Origin: an uncultured Alteromonadaceae bacterium
GTDB taxonomy: Bacteria > Pseudomonadota > Gammaproteobacteria > Enterobacterales > Alteromonadaceae
Length of the DNA: 64,000 nt
Assembly (NCBI GenBank): GCA_947494925.1
Contig: CANLWS010000007.1
Coordinates: forward strand, 62,001 to 126,000
Direction of reading: 5' to 3'
Both the position numbers and the translations under genes were made by a program. This document shows positions 1 to 9,388 of the stretch, in pieces. The notes beneath the pieces were generated by a model that ran no database searches, was not told where the DNA came from, and worked only from the letters and a program-made list of their open reading frames with translations. Numbering within the stretch: the first letter of the stretch is position 1; the number at the start of each line of letters is the position of its first letter.

Positions 1-143
1 ATCTCGCTAACTCTGCTAAGTGATTCCCGTGACGCATTGCACAAGTTATCAACCACAATAACCTGCTGGTTATTCTCAAGTAACTGCAATACCGTATGAC
101 TTCCAATGTAACCTGCACCACCTGTTACCAAAATATTCTGCAT
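1..143 (-). CDS. galE: UDP-glucose 4-epimerase, N-terminal part (runs off the left edge)
   Basis: Only the first 47 codons are inside the window. They begin [16 protein letters not shown], the Rossmann GxxGxxG motif (residues 8-14) of extended short-chain dehydrogenases, followed by an acidic residue in VVDNL and an N-A-S-R-E-S-L stretch typical of GalE. The enzyme interconverts UDP-glucose and UDP-galactose in the cytoplasm and would feed the glycan loci further along. It starts 2 nt after the stop of the DUF6170 gene, so the two are probably cotranscribed. Other NDP-sugar epimerases share this N-terminus, but the overall match is best for GalE. Confidence 0.85.
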   Translation of the reverse strand, partial: MQNILVTGGAGYIGSHTVLQLLENNQQVIVVDNLCNASRESLSRVSE

Positions 144-145
144 CT

Positions 146-448
146 CTAATCATCTCCAAGTTCTGGGTTTTCCGGAACGTATTTAGCACTTAGGCTGTAT
201 TGAAAAGGTTTTAACACGAAAGGGTAAGCTAAGATAACCAAGGCTGCCCATAACAGCGCATACCAGTCCTGGCCAGCCCTTAGAATTAGAACAAAAACCG
301 GTACCAGTATCAGCAGTTTACAAATATTCAGCAGTAACTTCTCAGGCGCGGTTAATTTACCCTCAGCCTTACGCAATATTTGAATGCGCTGCGACATCGT
401 TAGATGTTTAAGTTGTGGAATTTGTCGTGTAGAAAAATAAAATTTCAT
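146..448 (-). CDS. DUF6170-type small membrane protein
   Basis: A 100-aa protein of unknown function. The N-terminal half is basic and soluble-looking ([16 protein letters not shown]), followed by hydrophobic segments at about residues 40-57 and 63-78 that should form two transmembrane helices. The C-terminus is acidic. It resembles the short DUF6170 family of Alteromonadales; this assignment is from memory of the family pattern. It lies immediately upstream of galE with a 2-nt gap and downstream of a terminator, so it is probably the first gene of a galE transcript. No catalytic motif is visible. Confidence 0.7.
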   Translation of the reverse strand: MKFYFSTRQIPQLKHLTMSQRIQILRKAEGKLTAPEKLLLNICKLLILVPVFVLILRAGQDWYALLWAALVILAYPFVLKPFQYSLSAKYVPENPELGDD

Positions 449-502
449 TCTTTCCTGTTTTCAAATAGCGACAAAGAATTGCCTTTATCAACACTATACA
501 AA

Positions 503-526
503 AACGCCCAACAAATGTCGGGCGTT
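503..526 (-). terminator. Rho-independent terminator of the peptide transporter gene
   Basis: The arms ACGCCC and GGGCGT (504-509 with 520-525) form a GC-rich stem with a 10-nt loop. On the minus strand it is followed by a run of five T residues. It lies 35 nt beyond the stop of the POT transporter and separates that gene from DUF6170-galE. Confidence 0.75.
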
Positions 527-560
527 ATTTTAATTTATAATATTTATTATATAAACTATT

Positions 561-2093
561 TTATGCAAGTACTTTAGACCCAGGTTGTTGATCTTCTGCA
601 GTATCTTCTTTTTCAGCAGGAAGCTTTTCCCAAATTCTGGTTTTTAATGTAAATAAAGCGATAACAATTCCTATGGCGATGGTAAACAAGCTGATTTGTA
701 AGTAAAGATTCGGCATCTCAGCTACATTTTCAGGATCGAAGTTGCCCGCCAACAGACCTGCAACTATATTCCCGATAGAGTAGGTCAATACAAACACGCC
801 CATCATTTGTCCTGCAAATCGCTTCGGAGAAAGCTTACTTACCGCACTTAATGCTACTGGGCTCAAGCAAAGTTCACCAACAGTATGCAAAAAGTATGTA
901 GCAACTAACCAATAGGGAGCGACTTTCATACCACTCGCGGCCAATTGGGCTGCAAAAAACATCACAATAAAACCGCTTGCCATAATAACAAGTCCGACGG
1001 CACATTTAATACCGTAAGAGGGGGTTATCATGCGCTTTGCGAGGTTTATCCAAAGTGCAGCGATAAAGGGAGAAAGCAGCACGATGAACCAGGAATTCAA
1101 TGATTGTAACCAACCTGTTGGGATCTCGAATGTCCCAACAATTCGATCTGTGTAATCTCTGCCGAATAAATTCAGTGACGATCCGGCCTGTTCAAAACCA
1201 GCCCAAAAGAAAATGGAAGCAAGACATACTAAGAACAATGCGCCAATACGTCGCTTTTCGTTTCCGGTCAGATTGCCCAGGAAGAAAACTGCGGCATAAT
1301 AAAGTAGGAAAACGGTTGTAATGGCAACAACAGTATATTGGGCGACGACAACTGGATTCATAGTCATAATGCCGCTAACCATCAGGTAAGTAATAATTGC
1401 GACGCACGCCAGGAAAGCGCCAATTATCGTCCAGCTTAGCTTGGCTGCTTGTGGTGATAGATGAACAGTTGGTTCTGCTCCAGCACCATCCAGTTTATGC
1501 AGTGTCAGGCGATACAGTATCAGTCCTAAACCCATGCCAACTGCCGCCGCACCAAATGCCCAGTGGTAGCCTGCTTCAACTTGTAGCCACCCGCAAATAC
1601 CGTAGCCTATTATGGAGCCAATATTAATACCCATATAGTAAATGGTATATCCACTATCTCTGCGGTTATCTTCCTGGCTATAAAGTTGACCGACCATTGC
1701 GCCGATATTGGGCTTTAACAGGCCTGTACCGAGCACAACCAGAATCATTCCAATAAAAAATGTCGCATCAGCGGGAATGGCGAGCACAATATGCCCTGCC
1801 ATAATAATGATTCCACCATACCAGACCGCGCGTTGGCCGCCGATAAGTCGGTCAGCAATCCAGCCACCGGGAAGCCCCATGAAATATACAAATCCAGTGT
1901 ACAAACCATAAATCGCAGTAGCGGATGCTACTGTTATTGCTAATCCGCCTTCCTGAATGCTTGCCGTCATAAACAGGACCAGCAACATACGCATGCCGTA
2001 GTAGCTCATGCGTTCCCACATCTCCGTTATAAAAAGCGTGAGCAGGCCACCGGGATGGCCAAGAATATCTTTTGTTTTTGTCGTTGTTGTCAT
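561..2093 (-). CDS. POT/PTR-family proton-coupled oligopeptide transporter
   Basis: A 510-aa inner-membrane transporter of the major facilitator superfamily that takes up di- and tripeptides with protons. The N-terminal E-M-W-E-R-M-S-Y-Y-G segment is the family's E-x-x-E-R proton-coupling motif. The later YYMGINIGSIIG block is the PTR2 signature. About 12-14 hydrophobic helices fill the protein. I chose ATG 2093 (MTTTTKTKDILGHPGG), which is the usual family N-terminus. The reading frame stays open another 40 codons upstream, but that extension is Thr/Ser/Asn-rich and unlike the family. It is monocistronic, with a terminator at 503-526. Confidence 0.9.
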   Translation of the reverse strand: MTTTTKTKDILGHPGGLLTLFITEMWERMSYYGMRMLLVLFMTASIQEGGLAITVASATAIYGLYTGFVYFMGLPGGWIADRLIGGQRAVWYGGIIIMAGHIVLAIPADATFFIGMILVVLGTGLLKPNIGAMVGQLYSQEDNRRDSGYTIYYMGINIGSIIGYGICGWLQVEAGYHWAFGAAAVGMGLGLILYRLTLHKLDGAGAEPTVHLSPQAAKLSWTIIGAFLACVAIITYLMVSGIMTMNPVVVAQYTVVAITTVFLLYYAAVFFLGNLTGNEKRRIGALFLVCLASIFFWAGFEQAGSSLNLFGRDYTDRIVGTFEIPTGWLQSLNSWFIVLLSPFIAALWINLAKRMITPSYGIKCAVGLVIMASGFIVMFFAAQLAASGMKVAPYWLVATYFLHTVGELCLSPVALSAVSKLSPKRFAGQMMGVFVLTYSIGNIVAGLLAGNFDPENVAEMPNLYLQISLFTIAIGIVIALFTLKTRIWEKLPAEKEDTAEDQQPGSKVLA

Positions 2094-2525
2094 ACTTACT
2101 GCCTTTGAATAGACCTTAAAAACTGAGGTCTTAAAGCTCATATCGATGAACTTGTTATTGTAATAATTATTGGTATGAGACTTCGTGTTTGTGCTTATTA
2201 CCGTGGATGGCAAAAGGATTCAGCAATCACTTCCAAAGTCAATTTAACAGGGGATTTATACTAGAGCTGATACTTGAAAACAAGTTAAGGAGAATGATAT
2301 CGGAAAGCCAGAATGTAAAAAAGTGATGATGTTTGAACCAAAATCCCACCACATGGTCTGTAATAACAGTAAGTTAGCCGGAGTTGTTATGATTAAAGCC
2401 AAATGTGAATCTGGAAACTATTGATAACTGATATTGACGTTTCACTGCCTATCTAAATAGGATATTATACGCGACCTTAAAAGAACCCGTTTTCGTACTC
2501 AGCATTTTTGATTCAGGGACGCCGC
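2094..2525. other. Divergent intergenic region without a recognised gene
   Basis: About 430 bases separate the divergent POT transporter and the SLBB gene. Only very short open frames occur (about 10 codons), with no protein I recognise. It must hold both promoters. A TTGACG (2434-2439) and a TATTAT (2463-2468) are present, but 23 bp apart, which is too far for one sigma-70 promoter, so no promoter is called here. Confidence 0.5.
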
Positions 2526-5234
2526 ATGCCGCGACAGCTCAAAAAAATATTACTACTCATTACATTTTCTATTTTTGCCTCGGTGACAAATGCCCAAACG
2601 CCGACCGCTCAGCAGATTGAACAGTTTAAAAGGCTTCCAGCCGCGCAACAGCAGCAACTGGCCAGGCAACTTGGTGTTGATTTAAGCAGTTTACAGAACC
2701 ATTCCAATAGTTCGTTTTCTACAGATAGTGACAACTTCAACTACTACAATGATGATCCACAGCAGGAAGTTTTAGGCTACCAGAATAGGCAGCAATCAAA
2801 TCAGGCTGTTGAGGACGAACAGTTGAAACTGTTTGGCGCTAACCTTTTTGACGACGGTGTAGGGCAGATATCAGCAAATCAAAATCTTCCGGTACCCCCC
2901 AGCTATTTGATCAGTGCCGGCGATGAAATCCGCCTAAGGATTTACGGCAAAGAAAATGAAGACTATACCTTGGTGGTTGATCGAGACGGTACTGTCACTG
3001 TTCCAAAGTTGGGGCCATTTGAAGTCGCATCTATGAGTTTAGCGGAAGTTAAATCATTTTTATCCGAGCAAATTGAAAAGCAATTAATTGGCGCTAAAGT
3101 CAACGTGGCGATAGGACAATTAAGGTCGATGCGGATATTGGTGATGGGCGCAGCCAAAAGACCGGGTGCGTATAATGTAAGTTCACTTGCGACCATAACC
3201 CATGCACTTTCAGTTAGCGGTGGGGTAACAGATGTAGCTTCTCTACGCAATATTCAGGTTAAGCGATCTGGCAACTTAGTTGTTTCGTTTGACCTATACG
3301 ATCTATTGAACTTTGGCAATTCTGTTAACGATATTCAACTTCAATCCGGTGATGTCGTTTTTATTCCGGTATTGCGACAATCCGTTACTGTTGACGGTGA
3401 AGTCAGGCGCCCTGCTATATATGAGCTGAAAAACGAAAAGAGTTTACATGAAATTGTGGAGTTAGCAGGGGGAACCTTACCAACAGCATATTCTGAAGCA
3501 ATAAGTGTCAGACAATTCCTCAAAGGTTCTCAAGTACAAAAAACCATTAGTATTTCGGCGCGAGATGTGACGATTAATAATGGAGATATAGTCACTGTGC
3601 CAAGTGTGTCTCCTGTTGTTGACAATTCTGTGAGTTTGATTGGCGCCGTTGCCAGGCCAGGAAAGTACCAATGGTTTCAAGGAATGAAAGTCTCTGATCT
3701 GATTGGAGAAACGAGGAAGGATTTACTTGAATTTGCTGATCAGACCTATGTTTTGGTGATTCGAGAGAAAGGTCGAGATGGCAGCATTGAAATACTGCAG
3801 ACCAATCTTACTGAAGATGCATTCCAGACAAGCCAAATCAACTTTGAATTGAAGTTAAATGATAAGGTTCTGGTGTTCTCCAAAATTGAATCTGAAGTTT
3901 TGGGGGACTTTTCAATCGATGATCTTGCGTTCTCTGTTGAAGATCTTACCGAACAGCAAAAAGCAATCTGGCAAGACATAATCGAGGACAAGTTGTTTTG
4001 GCAGAAAATAGGGCTTAATGCGGATGATGTAAGCAGCTTGGATATTGATTCAGATGCAGAAATTTCAAGAGAAGCGCTGATTACATTAACTGAAGAAGAG
4101 CGTGACAGAATAAACTACTTCAAAGATGCTACTTTTTATTCCCGAAAACGGATGTTGGCCCCTGTGGTTGAAAAACTAAAAGAGCAAGCTAAGCTCGGTG
4201 CTCCGCTCCAGTTGGTTGAAGTAGCTGGCGAAGTGAAAGTTCCAGGCGTTTACCCACTGCCTTTAAACGCTCATGTCAAAGATCTCCTTATTGCCGCATC
4301 CGGATTAACTGAAGCCGCTTACAATCTTAAATCCGAAATTACTCGAACGTTGTTCAATGAAAACGGCGGAGCTAAAATAGAACACATTAACTTCAGTCCC
4401 TTTGAAGTGATGCAAGACAGCTCAGCCAACAACATTGCTCTGAAGAGTAAAGATAGAATAAACATTTTTTCTTTACCTTCCTGGCAAACCGAATTGAAAA
4501 TTAGTGTGAAAGGAGAGGTTGAGTTTCCAGGCGATTACACTATAAGTCGCGGAGAGAAATTGTCGGATCTGTTGGAACGTGTGGGTGGTCTGACTGAATA
4601 TGCTGATCCCAACGCCGTAATATTTACTCGTGAGAAACTTCGACAACAAGAAAGAGAAAACATAAAACGGCTAGCTGAAGACTTACGTAAACAAATTGCT
4701 TCCGAAAGTCTTAGGAAAAAAGGTGGAGCCGGCAATATCGTCAGCTATGATGAAGCCAAAAAACTTTTAAGAGATTTGGTGAGAGCAGACGCCGTGGGAC
4801 GTTTGGTCATTGATATGAACGCAATTATTGCTGGCAATGAATTGTTTGATGTTACCTTGGAGGATGGAGATCTTCTGTTTATTCCAGGTAGGAGCCAGTC
4901 AGTTAATGTAATTGGCGAGGTATACGTACCCACCTCCCATTTATACGCTTCGGAACTGAGCTACGAAGACTATATCCAAAAAAGTGGTGGTTACAGAGAT
5001 CTGGCAAATATTGACAATACCTATATTATCCGCGCTGATGGCTCGGTTGATGTAGTCAGCAATGAATCTGGCTTCTGGTTTACTGATAGCGAATCTGTAT
5101 CCCAGGTAATGCCGGGTGATACAATAGTGGTTCCTTATGATTCAGAAAGCGTAGATGGGTTAACACTTTGGACCAACGCGACTCAAATCATCTACCAGTT
5201 GGCAGTTGCTGTCGCAGCTATCGGGAGTTTGTAG
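2526..5234 (+). CDS. Large multi-SLBB polysaccharide-export-like envelope protein
   Basis: A 902-aa secreted protein. From ATG 2526 there is a classical signal peptide (about residues 1-24, basic start then ILLLITFSIFAS, cleavage after N-A-Q or nearby), and GGGA lies 9 nt upstream. An earlier TTG at 2508 is possible. A Poly_export-type domain begins near residue 127 (ISAGDEIRL). At least six SLBB-like G-x-V-x-x-P-G-x-Y motifs follow, near residues 205, 288, 371, 565, 661 and 795. The C-terminus is hydrophobic. The family includes Wza-type outer-membrane polysaccharide exporters, but this protein is far longer than Wza (about 380 aa). It is 25 nt upstream of gspG and evidently heads the secretion operon, which links glycan binding to the T2SS. 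Confidence 0.85.
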   Translation: MPRQLKKILLLITFSIFASVTNAQTPTAQQIEQFKRLPAAQQQQLARQLGVDLSSLQNHSNSSFSTDSDNFNYYNDDPQQEVLGYQNRQQSNQAVEDEQLKLFGANLFDDGVGQISANQNLPVPPSYLISAGDEIRLRIYGKENEDYTLVVDRDGTVTVPKLGPFEVASMSLAEVKSFLSEQIEKQLIGAKVNVAIGQLRSMRILVMGAAKRPGAYNVSSLATITHALSVSGGVTDVASLRNIQVKRSGNLVVSFDLYDLLNFGNSVNDIQLQSGDVVFIPVLRQSVTVDGEVRRPAIYELKNEKSLHEIVELAGGTLPTAYSEAISVRQFLKGSQVQKTISISARDVTINNGDIVTVPSVSPVVDNSVSLIGAVARPGKYQWFQGMKVSDLIGETRKDLLEFADQTYVLVIREKGRDGSIEILQTNLTEDAFQTSQINFELKLNDKVLVFSKIESEVLGDFSIDDLAFSVEDLTEQQKAIWQDIIEDKLFWQKIGLNADDVSSLDIDSDAEISREALITLTEEERDRINYFKDATFYSRKRMLAPVVEKLKEQAKLGAPLQLVEVAGEVKVPGVYPLPLNAHVKDLLIAASGLTEAAYNLKSEITRTLFNENGGAKIEHINFSPFEVMQDSSANNIALKSKDRINIFSLPSWQTELKISVKGEVEFPGDYTISRGEKLSDLLERVGGLTEYADPNAVIFTREKLRQQERENIKRLAEDLRKQIASESLRKKGGAGNIVSYDEAKKLLRDLVRADAVGRLVIDMNAIIAGNELFDVTLEDGDLLFIPGRSQSVNVIGEVYVPTSHLYASELSYEDYIQKSGGYRDLANIDNTYIIRADGSVDVVSNESGFWFTDSESVSQVMPGDTIVVPYDSESVDGLTLWTNATQIIYQLAVAVAAIGSL

Positions 5235-5259
5235 CATTGTTAAAGAGGTATATTTAAAC

Positions 5260-5685
5260 GTGGAAAACTATTTGCTGAATGCCAGATTTAAATCAATAAA
5301 TGGCTTCACTATGATTGAATTGTTAATTGTAATTGTCATCCTGGGTTTATTGGCTTCGTTGGTCGCGCCGAAATTCTTCCAACAATTGGGTACAGCTGAA
5401 CGAGGTGTTGCTGAAGCACAAATGAATGCCTTCGAAACAGCATTAGATACCTACAGGTTAGATGTAGGGAAATATCCAGAGAGTCTGGAAAATTTGCGAT
5501 CTTCTGGCGGTAACAATCGCTGGAATGGTCCTTATTTGCCGAAGGCGATTCCAATGGACCCTTGGGGTAACCCTTACATCTATAAATTGGAGAAAGGCAC
5601 TGAAAAGCCGTACGCGCTTTTGTCGTATGGTGCAGATGGCCAACAAGGTGGTACTGGTCCAGATGAAGATATTGTTCACTTATAA
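5260..5685 (+). CDS. gspG: Type II secretion major pseudopilin GspG
   Basis: A 141-aa pseudopilin. A short basic leader ends at Gly15, followed by F-T-M-I-E (Glu at +5) and a hydrophobic helix, the prepilin peptidase site. The C-terminal part has D-P-W-G-N-P-Y and a G-x-D-G-Q-Q-G-G-T-G loop, the calcium-binding region of GspG. The pseudopilus made of this subunit pushes substrates through the secretin. The start is GTG 5260 with AGAGGT 9 nt upstream; earlier in-frame codons would overlap the SLBB gene. It overlaps gspE by one base (TAATG). No prepilin peptidase gene is present here, so PilD/GspO must be encoded elsewhere. Confidence 0.92.
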   Translation: MENYLLNARFKSINGFTMIELLIVIVILGLLASLVAPKFFQQLGTAERGVAEAQMNAFETALDTYRLDVGKYPESLENLRSSGGNNRWNGPYLPKAIPMDPWGNPYIYKLEKGTEKPYALLSYGADGQQGGTGPDEDIVHL

Positions 5686-7334
5686 TGAATTTGTCCAGCA
5701 TTCTCACTGAGGAATTCTTAGTCACGTCAGCAGACCTTTTGACGGCACAAAAGTATCAAGTCAAATTTGGTGGCAGGTTGGAACAAATACTTGTAAATAT
5801 GGGGAGTCTCCCCTCTGAACACTTGCCCGCTTTATACAGCAAGCTTTTTAATCTTCCTTTACTCAATATAGCCGATTGGCTAGGTCAGCCCGGACCAGAA
5901 GTTGATGAAGAAGTGTTTGAGAAACTGGCCTCCCGGAAGTGGGTTGTGCTTGATGTTACAGACAACAAGTGGCTGTTTGCCTGTTTTTATCCCCTTGAAC
6001 CGGAAATTAATGATTGGCTTGCTAAGCAAAAAATAACATTTGAACTCAATGTCGCAACGGAATCAGAGCTAACTTCTATAATTGAGCAAAATCGCGGTAA
6101 AAAGAATGGATTGAACAATCAGAACCTATTCGATGATGAAGATAAGCTTATCGAGCTGGCCAGCGAGACACCGACCGTAAATCTTCTGAACTCTCTGATC
6201 ATGAGAGCCGTCAGGCAAGGTGCTTCAGATATGCACCTGGAGCCAATAGACGGGCGATATCGGGCCAGATTTAGAGTAGATGGTGTATTGCATAATGCTG
6301 AAAATATTTCTGCCAGAATGCAACTACCCATACTCACTCGGCTGAAAATATTGTCTGGTATGGATATCGCAGAAAAGAGAAGGCCGCAAGATGGCAAGAT
6401 TGAAATGAAAATAGCCGGGCAAGAGCTCGATATTCGTGTTTCTGCCCTACCGTTAAATGATGGAGAGTCAATGGTTATGCGCTTTTTGCGCAAAGACAAT
6501 ATCCGTTATGACATGTCTGCGATAGGTCTTTCTGAGGACATAAACACCTTAGTCACCGATGATCTAAGATCTACGGCTGGGGTTATACTGTTAACAGGGC
6601 CGACTGGTTCAGGAAAAACAACAACGCTATATACATTCCTAAATGCTCTGAACAATGATGACGTTAAAATCGTGACCTTGGAAGACCCTGTAGAATACCA
6701 ATTGGAAGGTATAAATCAGGTTCAGGTTAACAGTGACATAGGCTTTGATTTCGCGTCTGGTTTACGGAGCATTGTCCGGCAAGACCCGGATATTATTATG
6801 CTCGGTGAAATCCGTGACTCTGAAACAGCCAAAATAGCAATGCAATCAGCGCTGACAGGGCATTTGGTTTTTTCTACCGTGCATACAAATGATGCTCCTA
6901 GCGCGTACACCCGTTTGTTGGATTTAGGTGTAGAAGAGTTTTTGCTCAACGCAGCGCTTGTATCCATCGTCGCTCAGCGCCTTGGCAGGAAAATTTGCGA
7001 AAGTTGTTGTTCAGATGACCCGAATAGAGCAGATAAAATCGAAAAGTATAATTTGTTGGACCTGGCGGAGCGGTTCTCGATTGAAAACATCGCGTTGAAG
7101 GTAGGTAAAGGTTGTGAACAATGTGGGCACACAGGCTATAAAGGCAGAATGGCAATAACGGAATATTTGGGCTGCGACGACTACATTAAATCTTTGGCAA
7201 AAGATTCCAAGTTCAGCGCTGCGGCTAAAGCTCATAATCGTGGTATGGAAAGACGAACTTTGTTCGAAGATGGTTTATATAAAGCAATGTTAGGCTTAAC
7301 CACAATAGATGAAGTTGTCAGAGTGGCAGGCTAA
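5685..7334 (+). CDS. gspE: Type II secretion ATPase GspE
   Basis: A 549-aa cytoplasmic secretion ATPase. An N-terminal N1E/MshEN-like domain (about 1-140) is followed by the ATPase core. Walker A is GPTGSGKTT (about 305-313), an Asp box is E-D-P-V-E-Y-Q, and Walker B is in I-I-M-L-G-E-I-R-D (about 369-377). The tetracysteine zinc motif of GspE/PilB proteins is intact (C438, C441 and C477, C480). It powers pseudopilus assembly with GspL and GspF. Translation is coupled to gspG and gspF through 1-base overlaps. PilB/MshE-type pilus ATPases are related, but the neighbours argue for T2SS. Confidence 0.93.
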   Translation: MNLSSILTEEFLVTSADLLTAQKYQVKFGGRLEQILVNMGSLPSEHLPALYSKLFNLPLLNIADWLGQPGPEVDEEVFEKLASRKWVVLDVTDNKWLFACFYPLEPEINDWLAKQKITFELNVATESELTSIIEQNRGKKNGLNNQNLFDDEDKLIELASETPTVNLLNSLIMRAVRQGASDMHLEPIDGRYRARFRVDGVLHNAENISARMQLPILTRLKILSGMDIAEKRRPQDGKIEMKIAGQELDIRVSALPLNDGESMVMRFLRKDNIRYDMSAIGLSEDINTLVTDDLRSTAGVILLTGPTGSGKTTTLYTFLNALNNDDVKIVTLEDPVEYQLEGINQVQVNSDIGFDFASGLRSIVRQDPDIIMLGEIRDSETAKIAMQSALTGHLVFSTVHTNDAPSAYTRLLDLGVEEFLLNAALVSIVAQRLGRKICESCCSDDPNRADKIEKYNLLDLAERFSIENIALKVGKGCEQCGHTGYKGRMAITEYLGCDDYIKSLAKDSKFSAAAKAHNRGMERRTLFEDGLYKAMLGLTTIDEVVRVAG

Positions 7335-8536
7335 TGGCAACATTCAGTTATCAGGCATATGATACTTCTGGCGCTAAGTTTGAAGGTGAAATCGATGCGT
7401 CAGACAAAAAGCAAGCGCTAGAATTACTTAAACAACAAGGCTTATTGCCTTCAGCGATCCAACCCACTAAAAGCGCCAGGAAATCTGTTTTTGGTTTCTC
7501 AGAAAAGATATCACTTGCTGATCTGGAGTTTCTTACCTCTGAACTCAGTTTGCTACTCGCGTCAGGCGTTCGTATAGATCGTGGGATCGATATCATACGG
7601 AAGAACAAAGCAAAACCCTCAATGGCAAGTTTATTATCTGATATTTCCCAGGAGCTTAAAGGTGGCAGTAGCTTGTCATCCAGCCTCAGGAAATACCCTG
7701 ACGTGTTTTCTCCACTTTACTGTAACCTGGTTGAGTTGGGTGAAAATTCTGGCAATTTGAGTCAGGTGTTTGCAGATTTGGCCAAGGATTTACGATTTAG
7801 AAGGGATTTACAACGTAAAATAATCGGTTCGCTTACGTACCCACTTGTGATCTTCTTCGTGTGTGTATTGAGTGTATTTTTCGTGTTCAATTTTATCATT
7901 CCTCGCATGTCTTCTATGTTTGATGGCATGCAAGAAATACCCTGGTACACCAGTATGTTGCTTTCCACCAGTCGGTGGCTAAATGACTATCAGGGGATTT
8001 TGTTTGTCCTGATAACACTGTCTATCGCACTCCTTGTTATGTTGCTTAAAAAGCCCCCGGTTAAATTCTGGTTGCAGGCGAAAATGCTTTCGGTGCCATT
8101 CATTAACACTTCGATTTTGACCGTAGAAAGGATCCGTTTTAACAGTGGGCTAGCATTAATGTTGGGAGCCGGGTTACCAATTGATAAGGCTATGGCATTG
8201 TGTATTGGGAACCTTTCTAACCATGACTTACGTAAAGAACTTGAGATTGCGAAAGATAAAGTAAAAAGTGGGGACTTGTTATCCGGCGCACTGAAGCAAA
8301 CACGAATTTACCCTCCTTTTTTTGTTTCTTTAATTGAGGTCGGCGAAGAGTCGGGAAATTTGGAAATCGTATTTGGTGAAATTGCCCATAGGTCCAGGCA
8401 AGAGTTCGAAAGCTGGACTGAAAAAATGACCAATTTATTGGAACCCTTAATGATACTTTTCATGGGAGGACTCGTCGGTGGAATTGTTATTATCATGCTA
8501 CTCAGTATGATATCGGTTAACGATTTCGGTCTATAA
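7334..8536 (+). CDS. gspF: Type II secretion inner-membrane platform protein GspF
   Basis: A 400-aa polytopic platform protein with the duplicated T2SSF domain layout. An N-terminal Y-Q-A-Y-D-T-S-G-A-K region is typical of GspF/PilC. Two T2SSF four-helix domains follow, each with an L-x-x-G-x-x-[IL]-x-x-[AG] pattern. Three membrane helices lie near residues 168-190, 215-237 and 370-395. It couples the ATPase GspE to pseudopilin assembly. The start overlaps the gspE stop by one base and the stop is 2 nt before gspH. The length matches the family. Confidence 0.93.
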   Translation: MATFSYQAYDTSGAKFEGEIDASDKKQALELLKQQGLLPSAIQPTKSARKSVFGFSEKISLADLEFLTSELSLLLASGVRIDRGIDIIRKNKAKPSMASLLSDISQELKGGSSLSSSLRKYPDVFSPLYCNLVELGENSGNLSQVFADLAKDLRFRRDLQRKIIGSLTYPLVIFFVCVLSVFFVFNFIIPRMSSMFDGMQEIPWYTSMLLSTSRWLNDYQGILFVLITLSIALLVMLLKKPPVKFWLQAKMLSVPFINTSILTVERIRFNSGLALMLGAGLPIDKAMALCIGNLSNHDLRKELEIAKDKVKSGDLLSGALKQTRIYPPFFVSLIEVGEESGNLEIVFGEIAHRSRQEFESWTEKMTNLLEPLMILFMGGLVGGIVIIMLLSMISVNDFGL

Positions 8537-8538
8537 AA

Positions 8539-8964
8539 ATGGATACTTTGAATAGGGCAAACAGTCCCTTAAAGTTGGACGGTTTCACCTTAATAGAACT
8601 TTTAGTGGTGTTGAGTATAGTTGGTATTTTACTTTCACTCGTGGGACCTCTGGCAATTGACAGCGTGGAGAAGGCCAATGCCAGAACTGAAGTTCAGACC
8701 GTCAGAAATTGGATAAAATATTTGGGTAACAGAGCATATATGACCGACCAGGCATTTTCTGTCAACCTAGATGGCAACACTATCGTTGCTACTTCATCAA
8801 GCGGTCAAAAATTCAGTCGCAATTTTGCTTATCTGTTCTTTGTTCCCCAGCGTCTTGCCATTCATCAAAATGGACTTGTCTCACCAAAAGACGTTGCTAT
8901 TTCGCTAGCTGGCCGTGAGATTAAAATTCAGGTTAATACCTGGGATGATAGTGATGAAGAGTAG
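8539..8964 (+). CDS. gspH: Type II secretion minor pseudopilin GspH
   Basis: A 141-aa minor pseudopilin. The leader ends at Gly15, followed by F-T-L-I-E with Glu at +5 and a strongly hydrophobic helix (LLVVLSIVGILLSLV). The rest is a small beta-rich domain. Its order after gspF and before gspI, and its size, fit GspH better than GspG, and it lacks the GspG calcium loop. It probably sits in the tip or body of the pseudopilus. Overall similarity is low, so the letter assignment rests mainly on position. Confidence 0.82.
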   Translation: MDTLNRANSPLKLDGFTLIELLVVLSIVGILLSLVGPLAIDSVEKANARTEVQTVRNWIKYLGNRAYMTDQAFSVNLDGNTIVATSSSGQKFSRNFAYLFFVPQRLAIHQNGLVSPKDVAISLAGREIKIQVNTWDDSDEE

Positions 8965-9388
8965 GGCAATAGAGAGGGGGTTTACGCTCTTGGAAGTGTT
9001 AGTTGCCAGCGTGATTTTTATCTCTTCTATCGCGGCGATTAGCATGGCGTACCGTGGGGCTCTTCTTGCCAGCGACCGTGCTAATTACAACGTTTCTTTG
9101 TCAGGAACAATGCCGATGATATTGACTTCGGTGCAGTTAGATATACGCTCTGATCAAAGTCAGACCCTCCAACTAAATGGCTCAGGGACTTCGTGGGGAG
9201 TAGATTATGAATGGTCTGCTGAATTGCTGGAGTTTAAAGCGGCTCCAGCGCAAATCGATTTGGATCTTCAGACAATTGTTCAACCTAATCCGCGTTTTAA
9301 GCTTTGGGGTGTCACTTTAGTGACACAGTATCAAGGATTTGAACGAACCTACCGGTATAACGAACTAAGTTGGCTGAATGAAAAGTAA
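8954..9388 (+). CDS. gspI: Type II secretion minor pseudopilin GspI
   Basis: A 144-aa pseudopilin. From ATG 8954 the leader MKSRAIERG is followed by F-T-L-L-E with Glu at +5 and a hydrophobic helix, exactly the GspI pattern (G-F-T-L-L-E-V-L-V-A). It overlaps the end of gspH by 11 nt. ATG 8945 three codons earlier is an alternative. GspI nucleates the pseudopilus tip with GspJ and GspK. The following gspJ overlaps by 11 nt. Confidence 0.87.
   Translation: MKSRAIERGFTLLEVLVASVIFISSIAAISMAYRGALLASDRANYNVSLSGTMPMILTSVQLDIRSDQSQTLQLNGSGTSWGVDYEWSAELLEFKAAPAQIDLDLQTIVQPNPRFKLWGVTLVTQYQGFERTYRYNELSWLNEK

Noticed and set aside
5206-5259. Earlier in-frame start codons for GspG overlapping the SLBB gene
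   Set aside because: They would add 18 residues before an already sufficient basic leader, and GTG 5260 has a good ribosome site.
5685-8536. GspE/GspF read as a type IV or MSHA pilus pair
   Set aside because: GspG with calcium loop, GspK without Glu+5 and the minor pseudopilin set H-I-J identify a T2SS; no pilin, PilT or PilM-Q set is present.
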